Notes: a model not told the origin generated them from the letters alone. A DNA stretch of 64,000 bases from Acidobacteriota bacterium (GCA_020853395.1 JADYYY010000005.1:62001-126000), one strand, 5' to 3'; counted from the first letter of the stretch, positions 1 to 10,966 are shown. Made by a program: numbers and translations.

Positions 1-350
1 GCGCGCAGGCTGTCGTCGCCCCACGCGCGCGCCACCAGGTTGATGGCTTCCGTGGCGTTCCGCGTGAAGACGATCTCGCGCTCCGACCTGGCGTTGAGGA
101 AGACCCGCACGGCCTCGCGCGCCGCCTCGTAGGCCACCGTTGCGCGTTCGCTGAGCGTGTGCACGCCGCGGTGGACGTTCGCGTTGTCCTGCCGGTAGTA
201 CTGCTGCAGGGCGTCGAGCACCACCTGCGGCTTCTGCGTCGTCGCGGCGTTGTCGAGGTACACGAGCGGCTTGCCGTGCACCTGCTGGTGCAGCGCCGGG
301 AAGTCGGCCCTGAGGGCCGCGACGTCCAGGGCCGTGGCGGAGGGCGTCAT
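1..350 (-). CDS. sufS: Cysteine desulfurase SufS (N-terminal part, cut by window edge)
   Basis: PLP enzyme that takes sulfur from L-cysteine and passes it as persulfide to the SufBCD scaffold. About 116 N-terminal residues are inside the window; the start is the ATG at 350. The N-terminal motif [11 protein letters not shown] and the following segment [17 protein letters not shown] are typical of class II (SufS/CsdA) desulfurases. The PLP lysine and catalytic cysteine lie outside. The ATG overlaps the sufD stop by 4 nt (ATGA), so translation is probably coupled, and it is the last visible gene of the suf operon. A DndA-type desulfurase is possible by sequence class, but the operon context decides for SufS. 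Confidence 0.93.
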   Translation of the reverse strand, partial: MTPSATALDVAALRADFPALHQQVHGKPLVYLDNAATTQKPQVVLDALQQYYRQDNANVHRGVHTLSERATVAYEAAREAVRVFLNARSEREIVFTRNATEAINLVARAWGDDSLR

Positions 351-1675
351 GGCTCCTCGATCGACAGCTTCCGGTCGACCAGGTGCATGGCCAGCTCGCG
401 GACGGCCGGCACGGCGATGCCGTCCAGCACCTCGCCGGCGAACGCGTGGATCAGCATCACGCGCGCCGCCGGCTCGCTGACGCCGCGCGCCCGCAGATAG
501 AACATCGCGTCCTCGTCGAGCTGGCCGATCGCCGCGCCGTGCGTGCACTTCACGTCGTCGGCGAAGATCTCGAGCTGCGGCTTCGTGTTGATCTGCGCCT
601 CGTCGGTCAGGAGCAGCGCGCGGTTCGTCTGCTTGGCGTCCGTCTTCTGCGCGTCGGGCCGGACGAGGATCTTGCCGTTGAAGACCGCCCGGGCCCGGCC
701 GCCGAGAATGCCCTTGTACACCTCGTGGCTCGGACAGTGCGGCTTCGCGTGATCGATGGTCGTATGGGTGTCGACCAGGCTGTCGCCGGTCGCGAGGTAC
801 AGGCCGTTGAGCGTGCACTCCGCGCCTTCGCCGCCGAGCACCGCGCTGATGTCGTTGCGCGCGATGCGGCCGCCGAACGTCAGCGCCTGCGACGTGAACG
901 TGCTCGCCCGGTCGAGCCAGACGGCCAGGTTGCCGAGGTGAAACGCCTCATCGCCCTCTCGCTGGAGCCGCACGTGACGGACGATCGCGCCCGCGTCCAG
1001 GTGCACCTGCGTCACCGCGCTCGTCAGCGTCGTCCCCTGGCCGATCCCGGCGTACGTCTCGACGATGCTGACCTCCGCCGCTTCGCCGACGTGGATCAGG
1101 ATCCGCGGCAGCACGTAGGCCGGACGCGCACCGCCGGCGGAGACGGCGATCACGTGGATGGGCCGGCCGACAACGGCGCCGGGCGCCACGCGCAGGGCGA
1201 TCGCGTCCTCGAACAGGGCATCGTTCAGGTCGACGAAGGCGTTGGACGACGGTTCGGCCGTCACGTGCCCGTGATCGCCGCGGGCCAGCGCGCCGGTGTC
1301 TTCCACGATCTCGCCGCCATCCGCCAGGGTGCGCACGGACACGGCCGGCTCCAGCGCCTGCAGCGAGCACAGCGACCTGATCACGCGGCCGTTGACGACG
1401 ACGATCTCCGCGCCGGCTCCCTCGAAGAGATGGGGCGCGAGGTCGGCGCGCGTGAGGGCCGGCTCGGGCGCGCGGACGAACGACTCGGCGGCGATCGGCG
1501 CCACGTTGGTGAAGCGCCATTCCTCGTCGCGGGTCGTCGGCATGCCGCGTTCGAGGAAGCGATCGAATGCGCGCTCGCGCCGGCGCTGCAGCCACTCCGG
1601 GCCGAACGCGGGCGCGCGGCGGAACGCCTCGAACTCGGCGGCGAACGCGCCGACGCGGTCTGCGACCTGCGGCAT
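347..1675 (-). CDS. sufD: Fe-S cluster assembly protein SufD
   Basis: 442-residue scaffold subunit that forms the SufBC2D complex assembling Fe-S clusters in the cytosol. The right-handed beta-helix core and the C-terminal block with [19 protein letters not shown] are those of the SufB/SufD family; the Cys-x-His in that block corresponds to the conserved region needed for cluster formation. It is shorter than SufB and lacks the SufB N-terminal domain, which separates the two paralogues. It starts 2 nt after the sufC stop and ends in a 4-nt overlap with sufS. Confidence 0.95.
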   Translation of the reverse strand: MPQVADRVGAFAAEFEAFRRAPAFGPEWLQRRRERAFDRFLERGMPTTRDEEWRFTNVAPIAAESFVRAPEPALTRADLAPHLFEGAGAEIVVVNGRVIRSLCSLQALEPAVSVRTLADGGEIVEDTGALARGDHGHVTAEPSSNAFVDLNDALFEDAIALRVAPGAVVGRPIHVIAVSAGGARPAYVLPRILIHVGEAAEVSIVETYAGIGQGTTLTSAVTQVHLDAGAIVRHVRLQREGDEAFHLGNLAVWLDRASTFTSQALTFGGRIARNDISAVLGGEGAECTLNGLYLATGDSLVDTHTTIDHAKPHCPSHEVYKGILGGRARAVFNGKILVRPDAQKTDAKQTNRALLLTDEAQINTKPQLEIFADDVKCTHGAAIGQLDEDAMFYLRARGVSEPAARVMLIHAFAGEVLDGIAVPAVRELAMHLVDRKLSIEEP

Positions 1676-1677
1676 GG

Positions 1678-2439
<762 letters not shown>

Positions 2440-2586
2440 GGTTCCTGCGCCTCGTGACTCAGTGCCCGGCGGCACTTCCCGCGCCGCCCGCACGAACTTC
2501 CCCACCTTCGCCCGACAGGAAAAGCAGACGAGCGTCAGCTCGTTCCTTGAACCTGTCGTACCGGTCGTACATGTTGTACCCGTGGT

Positions 2587-4029
<1,443 letters not shown>

Positions 4030-4128
4030 AGTTTCCTGGCGTGGGCCCACCCCACGCATCGACCGCGCCGGCCTGGCTGCGGTCGTCGTTGATTGCTGAC
4101 GCCCCGGCTCCGGGGCCCTCGCGGCGTC

Positions 4129-4455
4129 CTAGACCGAGAAGGACGTGCCGCACCCGCAGGTGCTCTTCGCGTGCGGGTTCTGAAAGACGAAGCCGCGGCT
4201 GAGCAGACCCGTGTCGTAATCGAGCGTCGTGCCGTCGAGCAGCCGATGGCTCCGCGGATCGATCCACACGCGGACGCCGCCAGGCCCGTCGAACACGAGG
4301 TCGCCGTCGCGAGGCTCCGGCTCCCAGGCGAAGACGTACTCGAACCCCGAACAGCCGCCGGCCTTCACGCCGACGCGCAGGCCCGTGGCCTCGGTGTACT
4401 GCTTCTCCAGCAGCCGCCGGATCTGGGCTGCCGCGTTGTCGGTCACGCTGATCAT
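4129..4455 (-). CDS. sufA: A-type Fe-S carrier (HesB/IscA/SufA family)
   Basis: 108-residue A-type carrier that accepts an Fe-S cluster and delivers it to target proteins. The three cluster-ligand cysteines are at C35 (GGCSG), C100 and C102 (CGCG), the canonical spacing. The ATG at 4455 overlaps the stop of the rrf2 gene by 4 nt (ATGA), so it is translated with the regulator. By sequence it could equally be called ErpA; its position in the suf operon favours SufA. Confidence 0.93.
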   Translation of the reverse strand: MISVTDNAAAQIRRLLEKQYTEATGLRVGVKAGGCSGFEYVFAWEPEPRDGDLVFDGPGGVRVWIDPRSHRLLDGTTLDYDTGLLSRGFVFQNPHAKSTCGCGTSFSV

Positions 4456-4907
4456 CGCTTCGGATTCCGCATCATCACCGGCACCAGGTCCGGTTCGCTG
4501 TTCATGTCCCGCGCCAGCTCGGCGACCGACGTCGCCGCCAACGCGGAGACGATCCGATCCTTGATGCGCCACAACGGATCGCGGATGTTGCACTTCGCGT
4601 ACTGGTCGCAGCTCTGGTCGCTCGTGGAGCAGGCCGTCACCGTGAGCGGCCCGTCCACGGCCTGAATCACGTCGGCCACCGACATCAGCTCCGCCGGCCG
4701 GCTCAAGCCGTAGCCGCCGCGCGTGCCCTGATGGGAAGCCAGGAGCTTGGCACGCACGAGCTTCTGCAGCACCTTCGCCAGCAGCTCCGAGGGAATGTCG
4801 TACGTCTCGGCGAGCTCTCGAGCCGGCACCGATCCGCGATCGATGTTCGCGGCCAGATGCCGCATCGCGAGCAGGGCGTAATCCGCTTTCTTCGACAGGC
4901 GCAGCAT
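4452..4907 (-). CDS. Rrf2-family Fe-S-sensing regulator (IscR/SufR-like)
   Basis: 151-residue winged-helix regulator. An N-terminal helix-turn-helix (about residues 1-60, including GTRGGYGLSRP) is followed by three cysteines C93, C100 and C106 (C-x6-C-x5-C), close to the IscR pattern that binds a [2Fe-2S] cluster. It is the first gene of the suf operon and lies directly behind an operator that overlaps its own promoter, so autoregulation and repression of suf when clusters are sufficient is the likely role (inference). No Shine-Dalgarno is obvious; the leader is about 40 nt. Confidence 0.9.
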   Translation of the reverse strand: MLRLSKKADYALLAMRHLAANIDRGSVPARELAETYDIPSELLAKVLQKLVRAKLLASHQGTRGGYGLSRPAELMSVADVIQAVDGPLTVTACSTSDQSCDQYAKCNIRDPLWRIKDRIVSALAATSVAELARDMNSEPDLVPVMMRNPKR

Positions 4908-4926
4908 GGGGAACTGCCGGCCGGTA

Positions 4927-4951
4927 ATATCCGACCGAACGAGTCCATCTT
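4927..4951 (-). promoter_or_regulatory. IscR-type operator of the suf operon
   Basis: Read on the minus strand, this site is an inverted repeat built as GACT-N5-GGTC followed by GGATAT. It closely follows the IscR type 1 layout (GACT-N5-AGTC with flanking TAT). It overlaps the -10 box, as expected for a repressor. The match is by eye; binding is not shown. Confidence 0.7.
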
Positions 4952-4975
4952 AACGGGCTCTGCGAGGATCGGCAA
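4947..4975 (-). promoter_or_regulatory. Sigma-70 promoter of the suf operon
   Basis: The minus strand has TTGCCG (-35, 4970-4975), a 17-nt spacer and TAAGAT (-10, 4947-4952). The first gene starts about 40 nt downstream. The -10 box sits inside the IscR-like operator. Confidence 0.7.
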
Positions 4976-5045
4976 GCGGCCGATGGACGCCAACTCGTTG
5001 ATGAGACAGTTCTTATTAGCGACGCCATCTTTCCGCTCCCGCGCC

Positions 5046-5074
5046 GGTCACTCTGTGTGACCATACCTGTCACA
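5046..5074. promoter_or_regulatory. GTGAC inverted-repeat cluster before rmuC
   Basis: Three half-sites lie in a row: GGTCAC (5046-5051), GTGACC (5057-5062) and GTCACA (5069-5074). The first two form an inverted repeat with a 5-nt gap. TGTGAC (5056-5061) and GTCACA form a second one with a 7-nt gap. The cluster lies just upstream of the rmuC -10 box, where no good -35 box is seen, so an activator or repressor site is plausible. The cognate protein is unknown. Confidence 0.45.
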
Positions 5075-5084
5075 CCGTGCCGCC

Positions 5085-5090
5085 TATACT
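5085..5090 (+). promoter_or_regulatory. -10 box of rmuC (leaderless arrangement)
   Basis: TATACT ends 6 nt before the rmuC ATG at 5097, so transcription should begin at or within a base or two of the start codon. No Shine-Dalgarno is present and no convincing -35 box was found. Confidence 0.5.
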
Positions 5091-5096
5091 CGGCCC

Positions 5097-6338
5097 ATGC
5101 TCGTGACGGTCCTGTCGGCCGCCCTCGGCGCGCTCGCGGGCGCGGCCGTGGTCCTGGTCCTCTGGCTGCGCGATCGCGCCGCGCTCGCCGCCGACAGCGC
5201 GCGGCTGGCCGCGGAACGCGAGGCCGCCATTCGCGCCGTCGAGCACCAGCGCGTCGAGCTCGCCGAGCGGCAGGCCCAGCTTCGCGACGCGTTCGCGGCG
5301 CTCTCACGCGCCGCGCTCCGCGAGAACCGGCAGGACTTCCTGGAGAACGCCCAAGCGATCATCACGCCCGTCAGAGAGACGCTCGATCGCGTGGAGCGCC
5401 ATCTCTCCGACGTCGATCGCGCGCGCGAAGGCTCGTTCCAGGCCGTCGCCTCGCAGCTCGGGTTGCTGCAGCTCGCGCAGGAGCAGCTTCGGAGCACGGC
5501 GGAGGGCTTGTCGCGCTCGCTCGGCTCGCCGAACGTTCGCGGCGCGTGGGGCGAGATCCAACTGCGCCGGATCGTGGAGCTGGCCGGCATGCTGCCCTTC
5601 TGCGATTTCGTGGAGAAGCAGAGCCTGACGTCGGACGCGGGCGCGCGCCAGACACCCGACCTCATCGTCAGGCTTCCCGGAGACGCCACGATCGTCGTCG
5701 ATTCGAAGGTGCCAATCCAGGCGTACCGCGACGCGGTGAACGCGTCGGACCCGGCGATCCGTGAACAGGGGTTCGCGGCGCACATCCGTCAGGTTCGGGA
5801 TCACATCCGCGCGCTCGGTGCGAAGGAATACTGGCGGCAGTTCCAGCCCGCGCCCGACTTCGTCGTGATGTTCCTGCCGCTCGAGCCGCTGCTGTCGGCG
5901 GCGTTCGAACGCGACGAAGCGCTGTTCGACGTGGCCGCAGCGCAGCGCGTGATCCCGGCCACGCCGATGACGCTGCTCGCGCTGCTGAAAGCCGTCGCGT
6001 CGGGCTGGCGCCAGCAACAGCTCGCGCGAAACGCCGAGGAGATCCAGCAGCTCGGCCGTGACCTCTACGAACGGCTGGCGACGATGATCGGCCACCTCGA
6101 GGACGTGGGACGGAACATCCGGCAGGCCGGCGAGAGCTACGACCGGTTCGTCGGCTCGCTCGAGCACAAGGTGCTGCCGAGCGCGAGACGCTTCAAGGAT
6201 CTCGGCGTGACGTCCACGAAGTCGCTGCAAGAGATCGAGCCGCTGCACGTCGCCGTCCGGGCCGTGGTCAAGCCCGAGCTGGCCGGGCGCGACGACGTGG
6301 ATCTGCTCGAAGCGGCTCTCGGCCGCGACGACGGATAG
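5097..6338 (+). CDS. rmuC: DNA recombination protein RmuC
   Basis: 413 residues, the usual RmuC size. An N-terminal membrane helix (about residues 5-23) is followed by a long coiled coil (about 25-120). The conserved RmuC nuclease-like domain then begins (GSPNVRGAWGEIQLRRIVELAGM), with the PD-(D/E)xK-like stretch DLIVRLPGDATIVVDSKVP. RmuC limits DNA inversions and rearrangements in E. coli; the molecular activity is not settled. The gene stands alone on the plus strand, divergent from the suf operon and convergent with the SIMPL gene, whose stop is the next base. Confidence 0.93.
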   Translation: MLVTVLSAALGALAGAAVVLVLWLRDRAALAADSARLAAEREAAIRAVEHQRVELAERQAQLRDAFAALSRAALRENRQDFLENAQAIITPVRETLDRVERHLSDVDRAREGSFQAVASQLGLLQLAQEQLRSTAEGLSRSLGSPNVRGAWGEIQLRRIVELAGMLPFCDFVEKQSLTSDAGARQTPDLIVRLPGDATIVVDSKVPIQAYRDAVNASDPAIREQGFAAHIRQVRDHIRALGAKEYWRQFQPAPDFVVMFLPLEPLLSAAFERDEALFDVAAAQRVIPATPMTLLALLKAVASGWRQQQLARNAEEIQQLGRDLYERLATMIGHLEDVGRNIRQAGESYDRFVGSLEHKVLPSARRFKDLGVTSTKSLQEIEPLHVAVRAVVKPELAGRDDVDLLEAALGRDDG

Positions 6339-7043
6339 CTACTTCAGCTCGACGGTCAGCACGACCCTGGCCTGGATTTCGATCTCGCCGGGGGCGATCG
6401 GCGTCTGCACGTCGGCGGGCGCGGCCGCCGCACGCATCGAGAACATCGGCTGCGGCGCGCCGCCGCCGCTCGACGGCTCCTCGATGCGCAGGATCTGGCC
6501 GAGCTGACGTCCGGCGCCGGCGGCCATCGCCCTGGCGCGGCTCATCGCCGCCTCGACCGCCAGCTTCAGCGCTTCCTGTTGCACCGCAGGTTCGTCCTTC
6601 AAATCGAATCGCGGGCCGTGCACCGACAGCACGACGCCTCGCGGGCTGTTGAGCGCGTCGAGCAGCTCCGGCAGGCGATCGAGGTCGTCCACCCGCACGT
6701 CGATCTGGTTGCGGACGACATAGCCGCGCAGCGTACCCTTTCCGTCGCGCCAGTCCATCTCGGGCGCAATGGAGAACGCGGTCGTTCGAATCGCGCTCGC
6801 CGGCACGCCCGCGCCTTTGACGATGCCCTGCACGGCCGTCATCGTCTCGGCGTTCCGGCGGCGCGCTTCGGCGGGACGGGCATCGCGCGTCTCGATCGCG
6901 ATCGAGATCGAGGCGCGATCGGGCGGCCGCTTGACGGTCGCCTCGCCCGCCGCGATCACGATCGGAAGAGCGGGCGCGGCAGTCTGAGCCGAAGCGGCCG
7001 AGGCGATGCAACCGATCAGGACGGCGAGGAGAACGGCGCGCAT
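6339..7043 (-). CDS. SIMPL-domain (DUF541) secreted protein
   Basis: 234 residues with a cleavable-looking signal peptide (MRAVLLAVLIGCIASAASAQ) and a single SIMPL/DUF541 domain, the BP26/OMP28 family of periplasmic or outer-membrane proteins. The biochemical role is unknown; relatives are linked to oxidative-stress tolerance. The ATG at 7043 is preferred because GGGAGA lies just upstream; a GTG at 7058 overlapping the upstream stop (GTGA) is the alternative. It is the last gene of a three-gene minus-strand run. Confidence 0.88.
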   Translation of the reverse strand: MRAVLLAVLIGCIASAASAQTAAPALPIVIAAGEATVKRPPDRASISIAIETRDARPAEARRRNAETMTAVQGIVKGAGVPASAIRTTAFSIAPEMDWRDGKGTLRGYVVRNQIDVRVDDLDRLPELLDALNSPRGVVLSVHGPRFDLKDEPAVQQEALKLAVEAAMSRARAMAAGAGRQLGQILRIEEPSSGGGAPQPMFSMRAAAAPADVQTPIAPGEIEIQARVVLTVELK

Positions 7044-7054
7044 AGAGTCTCCCT

Positions 7055-7486
7055 TCACGATCGAACGATGAGTTTCGGGATCTCGGCGAGCAGGAACGTC
7101 GCCACGTCTTCTTCGCTGAGCTCGGCCACCGGTTTGCCCGGCGCGATCGGACGCTCGACGAGGTGGCCGTCGCGCCCGCGCGTGACGCTCGTCCGGCCCA
7201 GCACCTCGACCGGCGCTTTCGTTGCGTCCAGGACGAGCTCGACGAACGTCTGCGGCGATTGGTCGGCGTGCAGCCGGACGCTGCCCGCCGGCGTGTGCAC
7301 GCTGAAGGACGGGCCGGTGGAATTCAGGATCTGCGCGGCCTGCCGCATCAACGGCACGGCGATGTGCTCGAGAAAGCCCGCGTAGGCGGCCGTCGCATCG
7401 TCCACGGCCTGCCGCCTGGCGGCTGCGTCCTTTCGCGCCTCGTCGAGCGCCCGCAGGATGCGTTTACGAAGCTCCGACACTTCCAC
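7055..7486 (-). CDS. Conserved hypothetical protein
   Basis: 143 residues with no family I recognise. The N-terminal third is a charged, probably coiled helix (SELRKRILRALDEARKDAAARRQAVDDA). The centre contains HTPAGSVRLHADQSPQTFVELVLDATKAPVEVLGRT-like beta-rich sequence, and the end is helical. There is no signal peptide or membrane segment, so it is probably cytosolic. Its start overlaps the end of the methyltransferase gene by 23 nt, so the two are probably co-transcribed. Confidence 0.7.
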   Translation of the reverse strand: MEVSELRKRILRALDEARKDAAARRQAVDDATAAYAGFLEHIAVPLMRQAAQILNSTGPSFSVHTPAGSVRLHADQSPQTFVELVLDATKAPVEVLGRTSVTRGRDGHLVERPIAPGKPVAELSEEDVATFLLAEIPKLIVRS

Positions 7487-8270
7487 GATGGTCGTTCCCC
7501 CTTCCGCATTCTACGGGATGCGGAGGCGGCGGCTCCGAGCGCTTTCGCGCGAAGTGCGCGGCCATCAGGCCGCCGAAGATCGGGACGTGCTCGACGGCGG
7601 TCAGCCCGGCGTCGCGCATCATGACCGCGACAGGCCGCGCGCCCGGATACCGCGCGACCGTCGCCGGGATGTACCGGTACGTGCCGGGGTCGCCATGGAG
7701 CGCCGCGCCGAGCGCCGATCCGACGACCGTGAGGTACCCGAGGTAGATCGCGCGGATGGAGGCGGACTCCGGCCGCTCGAAGTCCAGCGCCGCCAGAACG
7801 CCGCCGGGCCGAAGCGTCGCGGCGATCTCGTCGAGCGCACGCGGCAGGTCGACGACGTTTCGGAGACCGTAGCCGATCGTGACCACGTCGAACGCCTCGG
7901 CAGGCAGCGGCAGATGCGTCATGTCGCCGACCACCCAGCTCGCGTGATCGATCCCCTTGCGGCGCGCCCGCGCGATCATCGGCGCCGTGAAATCGAGGCC
8001 GATGACCGTGGCGCCTCGCCGGCTCATCAGCTCGGCGAGATCTCCCGTGCCGCAGGCGAGGTCGAGGACGCGCATGCCCGGCGCGACGCCAGCCCGCCGC
8101 ACCAGCATCCGCTTCCAGCGCTGATCGCAGCCGAACGAGAGCAGCCGCGTGATGAGGTCGTAGCGATCGGCGATCGTCGCGAACAACCGGCGCGCGTATC
8201 GATACTTGCCCTGCGGCGTCTCGAGCGCGCGCTCGAGCGATCGCTCAGCTCGGCCGGTCATGCCGCCCAA
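7464..8270 (-). CDS. UbiE/MenG-type quinone methyltransferase
   Basis: SAM-dependent class I methyltransferase (268 residues) that C-methylates demethylmenaquinone or a ubiquinone precursor. SAM motif I is VLDLACGTGDLAE, followed by VIGLDFTAPMIARAR. The later blocks DVVTIGYGLRNVVDLPRALDEIAATLRPGG and GTYRYIP match UbiE/MenG. Menaquinone is likely given the probable phylum, but the sequence alone does not decide. The TTG at 8270 has AAGG at a good distance; an ATG nine bases later (8261) is the alternative start. Motif text quoted here is shortened at family blocks of interest only. Confidence 0.88.
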   Translation of the reverse strand: MGGMTGRAERSLERALETPQGKYRYARRLFATIADRYDLITRLLSFGCDQRWKRMLVRRAGVAPGMRVLDLACGTGDLAELMSRRGATVIGLDFTAPMIARARRKGIDHASWVVGDMTHLPLPAEAFDVVTIGYGLRNVVDLPRALDEIAATLRPGGVLAALDFERPESASIRAIYLGYLTVVGSALGAALHGDPGTYRYIPATVARYPGARPVAVMMRDAGLTAVEHVPIFGGLMAAHFARKRSEPPPPHPVECGRGNDHRGSVGAS

Positions 8271-8328
8271 CGATCGCCTTGGTCAAGGTGCCGCACGCGA
8301 CCGGCTTCCGCGCCGAAGGGCCTGGGCT

Positions 8329-8357
8329 CGGACATCACAGGTGGGAGCCATGATAAT
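8329..8357 (+). promoter_or_regulatory. Promoter of mntR (leaderless arrangement)
   Basis: CGGACA (-35, 8329-8334), a 17-nt spacer and GATAAT (-10, 8352-8357). The ATG of mntR follows only 5 nt after the -10 box and there is no Shine-Dalgarno, so the transcript probably starts at the start codon. Confidence 0.55.
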
Positions 8358-8362
8358 GACGC

Positions 8363-9037
8363 ATGCTTCCGTCTCAGACCGTCGAGAACTACCTGAAGGC
8401 GATCTTCCTCGCGCAGGCGAACCTGAGCGAGCCTGAGTCGCTCGTGCCGATGGGGCAGGTCGCGTCGGCGCTGGGCGTCGTGCCCGGCACCGCGACGACG
8501 ATGGTGAAGACGTTGGCGGAGTCAGGTCTGGCGCGCTACGAGCCGTACATGGGCGTGCGGCTCACGGAGGCCGGCGAGCGGCTCGCGAGCCGCGTGCTGC
8601 GCCGGCATCGGCTCGTCGAGCTGTTCCTGGTGCGAGTCCTCGGCATGAGCTGGGCGGACGTGCACGACGAAGCCGAGCAGCTCGAACACGCCGTGTCCGA
8701 TCGTCTCATCGAGCGCATGGACCAGATGCTGGGCCGGCCCGCCGCCGACCCGCACGGCGACCCCATCCCGTCCGCCGAGGGCGTGATGGCGACCCCAGAC
8801 TACGTCGCGCTCGCCGCTGCCCCGCTCGGCGTGCCGCTCATCGTCGAGCGTGTCCTCGACCAGGACCCGGGATTCCTCAGGTTCGTGGAAGGGCGGGCGC
8901 TCGTGCCCGGCGCGATCGTCACGCTGGAAGCGCGCGACGAGGCTGCGGACTCCGTCGAGCTCCGGTCGCCGGCCGGCGAGTCGACGATCATCGGCTTGCG
9001 CGCGGCCTCTAAACTGCTGGTCAGCCCGACGCGATAA
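8363..9037 (+). CDS. mntR: DtxR/MntR-family metal-dependent repressor
   Basis: 224 residues. An N-terminal winged helix (about 1-65, with VASALGVVPGTATTMVKTLAESGLARYEP) is followed by the metal-binding dimerisation domain (about 66-140, rich in His/Glu) and a C-terminal FeoA/SH3-like domain (about 150-222). Such proteins bind DNA when loaded with Mn(II) or Fe(II). The next gene is an Nramp transporter with a palindrome over its promoter, so it is most likely the Mn-responsive repressor of mntH (inference). Gene symbol assigned by context. Confidence 0.88.
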   Translation: MLPSQTVENYLKAIFLAQANLSEPESLVPMGQVASALGVVPGTATTMVKTLAESGLARYEPYMGVRLTEAGERLASRVLRRHRLVELFLVRVLGMSWADVHDEAEQLEHAVSDRLIERMDQMLGRPAADPHGDPIPSAEGVMATPDYVALAAAPLGVPLIVERVLDQDPGFLRFVEGRALVPGAIVTLEARDEAADSVELRSPAGESTIIGLRAASKLLVSPTR

Positions 9038-9071
9038 GACGAAACGCGTGCCCATTCCGCAGGCCTTGCTG

Positions 9072-9104
9072 AAAGTTTGACTCTTCAAACTTTATTTCTA
9101 TAAT
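9072..9104 (+). promoter_or_regulatory. mntH promoter with MntR-type operator
   Basis: Strong promoter: TTGACT (-35, 9077-9082), 16-nt spacer, TATAAT (-10, 9099-9104). The palindrome AAAGTTTGA-CTCT-TCAAACTTT (9072-9093, two perfect 9-nt arms) covers the -35 box and most of the spacer, the expected place for a metal-dependent repressor. The mntH ATG is 6 nt after the -10 box, so the mRNA would be leaderless. Confidence 0.8.
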
Positions 9105-9110
9105 ACCCAA

Positions 9111-10535
9111 ATGATGCCCGAGGGACAGGCGCAGCCGGCACGACCGGGTCACCCCCCGGCTGGCGCGGCCGTCGAACCGCCTCAGCCTGCCGGCACGGAC
9201 GGCGCGTGGCGGCACGCGCGCACCGACGTGAGCCTGCCCGAAGTCCACCGCAGCATCCAGGTGCCGCACGGTCTCGGCTTCTGGCGCAAGCTGCTCGCCT
9301 TCTCCGGTCCCGGCTACCTCGTGGCGGTCGGCTACATGGATCCGGGCAACTGGGCCACCGACCTGGCCGGCGGCTCGATGTTCGGCTACACGCTGCTCAG
9401 CGTGATCCTGCTCTCCAACCTGATGGCGATCCTGCTGCAGTCGCTCTGCGCCAAGCTGGGCATCGTCACGGGCCGGGACCTCGCGCAGGCGTGCCGCGAC
9501 CACTACTCGCGGCCGGTGTCGTTCGGGCTCTGGGTGCTGTGCGAGATCGCGATCTGCGCCTGCGACCTGGCGGAGGTGATCGGATCGGCGATCGCGCTGA
9601 ACCTGCTGTTCGGGCTGCCGCTCGTCTGGGGCGTCTGCCTGACGGCGCTGGACGTGCTCGCGGTGATGTACCTGCAGAACAAGGGGTTCCGGTACCTCGA
9701 GGCGCTCGTCATCACGCTGATCCTCACGATCGGCGGCTGCTTCTTCGCCGAGATCGTCTTCTCGCGGCCGGACGTGGCGGCGGTGCTGGGCGGCTTCGTG
9801 CCGCGGTTCGAGATCATCGAGCGGCCCGAGATGCTGTACGTCGCCATCGGCATCCTCGGCGCGACGGTGATGCCGCACAACCTCTACCTGCACTCGTCGA
9901 TCGTCCAGACGCGCAAGTACGAGCACACCGACGCGGGAAAGGCCGAAGCGATCAAGTTCGCGACCATCGACTCCAGCGTGGCGCTGATGTTCGCGCTCTT
10001 CATCAACGGCGCGATTCTCGTCGTCTCGGCCGCGACGTTCTTCGGCAAGAGCGAGGTCGCGGAGATCCAGGACGCGTACCGCCTGCTCACGCCGATGCTC
10101 GGCGCGCCGCTCGCGAGCACGCTGTTCGCGCTCGCGCTGCTGGCGTCCGGGCAGAACTCCACGCTCACGGGCACGCTCGCCGGCCAGATCGTGATGGAGG
10201 GCTTTCTGCAGATCCGGCTGCGGCCGTGGCTGCGGCGGCTGATCACGCGGCTGATCGCCATCGTGCCGGCGGTCATCACGACGGCGCTGTACGGCGAGAG
10301 CGGCACCGCGAGCCTGCTGGTCTTCAGCCAGGTCGTGCTCAGCCTTCAGTTGTCGTTCGCCGTCGTGCCGCTGGTCGCGTTCACGAGCAGCCGGCGTAAG
10401 ATGGGGCGGTTCGTCAACTCGTCGGCGGTGCAGGTGCTCGCGTGGTCGACGGCCGCGCTGATCGTCGCCCTCAACGTCAAGTACCTGTCGGACTACTTCG
10501 GCCTCAGCGAACGGGTGGGCCACCTGTTCGGGTGA
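9111..10535 (+). CDS. mntH: Nramp-family divalent metal transporter MntH
   Basis: 474-residue proton-coupled Mn(II)/Fe(II) importer with about eleven membrane helices. The two metal-site motifs are present: DPGNWATD in helix 1 and MPHNLYLHS in helix 6. A proline- and alanine-rich N-terminal tail of roughly 40 residues precedes [12 protein letters not shown]; such tails vary in the family. The ATG at 9111 (or 9114) fits a leaderless mRNA; a GTG about 40 codons later is a less likely start. It is followed by a coupled universal stress gene. Confidence 0.95.
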   Translation: MMPEGQAQPARPGHPPAGAAVEPPQPAGTDGAWRHARTDVSLPEVHRSIQVPHGLGFWRKLLAFSGPGYLVAVGYMDPGNWATDLAGGSMFGYTLLSVILLSNLMAILLQSLCAKLGIVTGRDLAQACRDHYSRPVSFGLWVLCEIAICACDLAEVIGSAIALNLLFGLPLVWGVCLTALDVLAVMYLQNKGFRYLEALVITLILTIGGCFFAEIVFSRPDVAAVLGGFVPRFEIIERPEMLYVAIGILGATVMPHNLYLHSSIVQTRKYEHTDAGKAEAIKFATIDSSVALMFALFINGAILVVSAATFFGKSEVAEIQDAYRLLTPMLGAPLASTLFALALLASGQNSTLTGTLAGQIVMEGFLQIRLRPWLRRLITRLIAIVPAVITTALYGESGTASLLVFSQVVLSLQLSFAVVPLVAFTSSRRKMGRFVNSSAVQVLAWSTAALIVALNVKYLSDYFGLSERVGHLFG

Positions 10536-10537
10536 TC

Positions 10538-10966
10538 ATGTATCGACGCATCCTGGTCGCCCTCGAGCACGGCCGCGCCGACGAGAGCCTGCTGCCCCAC
10601 GTCGCGCAGCTCGCGACGCTGCTCGGGTCGACGCTCCTGCTCGTGCACGTCGCCGACGGCTTCGCCGCCCGCCACTTCGACGAGCTGAAGCTGGCCGAAT
10701 CGGAGGAGATCAAAAGCGATCGCGACTACCTCGAGCGCCGCGCCGCGGCGCTCCGATCACAGGGGCTGACGGTGGACGTACGGCTGGCGATGGGCGATCC
10801 GCCAACCGAGATCCTCAAGGTGGCCGAAGCCGACGGCTGCGACCTCATCGCCATGACGACGCACGGCCACCGGTTCCTTGGCGATCTCGTGCGCGGCAGC
10901 ACGATTTCGGCCGTGCGTCACAAGAGCCAGATCCCGCTGCTGCTCGTGAGAGCCGCGGCCGACTGA
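10538..10966 (+). CDS. Universal stress protein (UspA family)
   Basis: 142-residue single-domain USP. It begins MYRRILVALEHGRADESLL and ends with DLIAMTTHGH...GSTISAVRHKSQIPLLLV, the family's ATP-binding region in a somewhat altered G-x2-G-x9-G-S form. The start is 2 nt after the mntH stop (a GTG at 10532 overlapping that stop is possible), so it is co-transcribed with the manganese importer. A role in metal or oxidative stress is an inference from position. Confidence 0.9.
   Translation: MYRRILVALEHGRADESLLPHVAQLATLLGSTLLLVHVADGFAARHFDELKLAESEEIKSDRDYLERRAAALRSQGLTVDVRLAMGDPPTEILKVAEADGCDLIAMTTHGHRFLGDLVRGSTISAVRHKSQIPLLLVRAAAD

Noticed and set aside
1-350. Desulfurase as DndA partner of the DndB-like gene at 18501
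   Set aside because: It is the last visible gene of a complete suf operon 18 kb away; no other dnd gene found.
9021-10523. A 500-codon frame antisense to mntH
   Set aside because: His/Arg/Asp-rich translation that mirrors hydrophobic membrane codons; mntH is unambiguous.
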